From Spongospora subterranea (taxonomy: Eukaryota > Endomyxa > Phytomyxea > Plasmodiophorida > Plasmodiophoridae), in NCBI GenBank assembly GCA_900404475.1, contig OUQQ01000363.1:1-20182 (forward strand): DNA of 20,182 bases, given 5' to 3'. The notes beneath the pieces are model-generated. The model did not search any database. It saw nothing but the letters and a program-made list of their open reading frames with translations, and was not told where the DNA came from. A program made the translations under genes and the position numbers. Of the stretch, positions 18,001 through 20,182 are shown one piece after another. Positions within the stretch are counted from its first letter, which is position 1. Every line of letters starts with the position of its first letter.

Positions 18001-19842
18001 AGTCGCCCTCAAAGCAGGGTTTTTTCCTTTCGCTAAATTCAAAATTTTCCTGATAGCGGTATTAACCCTGGTGTGACTGATAATGGTGCGAATGCAAAAA
18101 TCAGCTGCTGTAGAAACAACCTAGGGCAAAATAAGAAATTTTTAGGTGGCTGTATATTGCAGTGTTTTCTGACCTGAATACTTGTAAAAGTCAGTTTGAG
18201 TAATTCCGGCAAGACGACGTCAGCAACTGGGGAGAAATCGTGGCCGAGAGTCTTTGAGATAGCTGCCAAAATAATGCAGGTTTCCTAATCCCAATTAAAT
18301 GGCTGCAAGAAATGACCTCAAAATGTGGCCAACCTTTGCCACCGCTGAGCGAAGCTCGTGGGCTTGCACTATCAGACCAGACGTGCATCGTTTTAAATGT
18401 GATAAGAATGACGACAAATTGCGAGCTGGACCCATCACGATCGAGGCCAGCTTCTTCAACGTATTTATGCGAACCTTGAACGAATTTGAAAAACGAACAG
18501 AGTTAACTATAAATGATTCGTACCTGCCAGTTGTGTTTGTTGTCCTTCAAGATATCTACAATACTGTCCATTTCGCTCTCAAGCTCTCTATCAGAAGAGA
18601 TGAGCGATGGCCTTATGTCAAGGGGCATATCAAGAGCATCAGATGCATTGTCGTCATTCACGCCAGTCGTCCTTTAGTCAAAATCAAAACAAACCACCAA
18701 GACAACGGTATAATTTACCTTTTGTTGGAGGCTACAGCGCCAGAACTTTTATCAGGCAACAAGCCCCAATCTACGCTTAGACGCTGCTCCAATGGTACGA
18801 TGTCAACATTCTGCGAAAGGTAAGAATTTTAGATCGCTGAACCGATGAACATCAGACCTGTATGAGCTGGTCAATAATTTTTAGTTGAGCATGACGTAGA
18901 TTCGCATTCGTGCTAAGATAAGTATATAAATCTGGACCGATATTGCGATATAAAGTAGCAATACACTGCAGGCAGAGTTCACGAACGGATAGGATCTAAA
19001 AAATGGTAAGAAGAAAAAGCAATACTATGATTTTGGAAAACCCTACTTGATCATCCATTAATTGTAGCAAGTAAGGGATAATCTTGACCAAAGGAATAAA
19101 ATTAGCTCCAAAATGGTCCATTCCCTTTTGATAACAAACTAAGGCAGAATGCCGAACAATCCCATTCCTACAGCACGAAGCCTTGACTTCAAGTACTTGC
19201 AGCACAATCTCGTATAACTTACTTTGCTTGGAGGCTCTGTTTGTGCAAGCAGTCCCAAACGAGAACAGCGTCGCCACAATCGATCATGAACTGCATGACC
19301 AAGTTGATGGCTTGAGTTCGAACAGCAGTCTTACTTCCTCCGAGACAATCCACGACTGCGAAATTGCGGTAAGCAACCCATATAAACATTTTTTTAAACA
19401 AACCAGCATCAAAGCTAGCAGAGAAGTAAGAACGCGATGCAGGACCATGTCGATGGACGAGGGAACACATAATCCGCAATGCCGACTCAGCAATCTAAAA
19501 ATGATACAACTACATAAATTGAGCAAGCATACATAACCATTTGACGTACTTTAGCGTTATTATCCTTCATCATGTTGCGTAGTGGTTTTAACAGCGACGC
19601 AACACCTGGATCCTCGAACTGTTGAATAACGCGTGTCAAAATCGAGAACTGAATTATAATTCACAATAGATGATTCTGCGAACCTTCATAGGCGACGAAT
19701 CCAATGCTAAAGTAAGGAGATCCATTCCTTTTATTTTAGACTTCGCTTCTTTAACCGCGAAGAGCGAACAATTCAGTAATGTTGCCAGCCTTGCATTGCC
19801 TGACTTACCTTGATCAGTTAACAATAGGCGAATTTCTTCCAT
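15065..19842 (-). CDS. CLASP: CLASP-family microtubule-associated protein (TOG arrays)
   Basis: Twenty-six exons chain in phase from 19842 to 15065 (1130 codons; start possibly further upstream). The exons, by end-start, are 19842-19809, 19748-19684, 19648-19550, 19494-19404, 19355-19267, 19217-19047, 18995-18858, 18810-18719, 18671-18524, 18474-18334, 18284-18174, 18120-17995, 17946-17751, 17699-17596, 17440-17306, 17251-17195, 17141-16797, 16727-16699, 16658-16571, 16526-16390, 16333-16261, 16213-16186, 16115-15835, 15776-15405, 15355-15290 and 15238-15065. CLASPs bind tubulin through TOG domains and promote microtubule rescue at plus ends and the cortex. TOG1-like (to about 229) has DAVVDCLGGSKTAVR. 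TOG2 (about 275-500) has LKDNKHNWQVRINTLKKL, ETCIILAAISKTLGHDF and ENARQAARVCYWALQSHW. A Ser/Arg linker follows, then TOG3 (from about 605), an acidic linker, and a C-terminal domain ending VRKSCVFCIVDLYSTLG. Human CLASPs are longer, mainly in the linkers. Confidence 0.93.
19649..19683 (-). other. 35-base intron in CLASP
   Basis: It begins GTTCGC and ends ATTCAG, joining PMK to FSILTRVIQQ in phase. If left in, the frame hits a stop within 12 codons. This is the shortest intron inferred in the window. Confidence 0.7.
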
Positions 19843-20101
19843 GATAGAGCAGTAAAATGGATCCAGTAGTGTCGTGCTCAGCGCCTATTGACAGGATTGG
19901 CCCTGCCCGGCGATCGAACAGCAATTACAGGCCTAAATGGAAAATACCAGTGAGATGATCAGGGACGGCATTTTCCTGTACTGTACCACCAAGTACATAC
20001 ATACAGTATGCGTATGACACGCACATTGCACGCTAGAACTTTTTTTGAACCCTGGAAAGTATTAACTGGCTCAAAGTTATCCTTGAGTACACCAGATGTT
20101 G
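19843..20101. other. CLASP 5' region, start unresolved
   Basis: The frame of the first CLASP exon stays open upstream of the ATG at 19842 to an in-frame TAG that is also a splice-acceptor-like CAATAG (19886-19891). A further 5' exon is therefore possible. No upstream coding exon could be identified before the tandem repeat at the window end. A CATAC/GTATG-rich stretch occurs at about 19995-20020. Confidence 0.4.
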
Positions 20102-20182
20102 TTGCGAGTGGGGGTTTTTCCTGGAAATTGCTGAGCGGGGGTTTTCCCTGGAAATTTCTGAGCGGGGGTTTCCCTGGAAATT
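20102..20182. repeat. tandem repeat of about 27 bases, three units, running off the window
   Basis: Three units share the core GGGGGTTT(T)(C)CCTGGAAA, starting near 20102, 20128 and 20155. The last two share CTGAGCGGGGG. The array is open at the right edge. Adjacent single copies of CCTGGAAA appear at 20051-20058. It is a minisatellite or the start of a longer satellite block. Confidence 0.85.

Noticed and set aside
18299..18823. 174-codon plus-strand frame inside CLASP
   Set aside because: It is antisense to exons encoding recognisable TOG2 sequence. It spans four of their introns, which is coincidental openness in AT-rich DNA.
1..20182. CRISPR arrays, rRNA, tRNA genes, bacterial operons
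   Set aside because: None seen. No cloverleaf with conserved T-loop was found by eye, and the spliced genes show this is nuclear eukaryotic DNA.

Overview
This is nuclear DNA from a eukaryote with short spliceosomal introns (about 35-155 bases). I rebuilt the exons by hand from conserved protein frames and GT-AG junctions that keep phase. Two genes mark a ciliated or flagellated cell: a radial-spoke ARM-repeat protein (RSPH14) and CFAP20. The ALG6 protein (AQRHWM, TAYHSW) and the SGTGR motif in the SERBP1/Stm1-type protein look most like opisthokonts, possibly a zoosporic fungus or a relative. That placement is an inference from remembered family patterns and is weak.

Left part (1 to about 8.5 kb, visibly GC-richer, many introns 58-90 bases): a short repeat pair; a possible two-exon small gene (450-779, minus); RSPH14 (914-2469, minus, six exons); a long stretch with no clear gene that carries a foldback inverted repeat (3247-3734) and small hairpins; CFAP20 (4403-5055, minus, two exons); a puzzling minus-strand locus of 21-base heptad repeats (about 5233-6042); SBDS (6100-7014, plus, three exons), which starts 57 bases from that locus's upstream ATG; and a coiled-coil protein I do not recognise (7077-8349, minus), ending 62 bases from SBDS.

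Middle (8.7-10 kb): a small acidic ORF (8768-9007, plus) and a secreted, probably GPI-anchored protein with two PAN/apple-like cysteine modules (about 9086-9969, plus), preceded by a pair of TGASTCA motifs.

Right part (10-20 kb, visibly AT-richer, introns mostly 44-65 bases): four minus-strand genes in a row. These are ALG6 (10036-12016, ten exons, 499 aa), a SERBP1/HABP4/Stm1-type RNA-binding protein (12229-13178, three exons, with what looks like a GC-AG intron), a tentative small gene (14223-14534), and a CLASP microtubule-rescue factor (15065-19842, 26 exons, 1129 aa). A 27-base tandem repeat runs off the right edge.

The genes do not form one pathway. RSPH14 and CFAP20 serve the axoneme, CLASP serves cytoplasmic microtubules, SBDS and the SERBP1-like protein bind ribosomes, and ALG6 serves N-glycosylation in the ER. 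The observations most worth a second look are the heptad-repeat locus, the foldback element, the orphan coiled-coil protein, the PAN/GPI protein and the change in composition near 9 kb.
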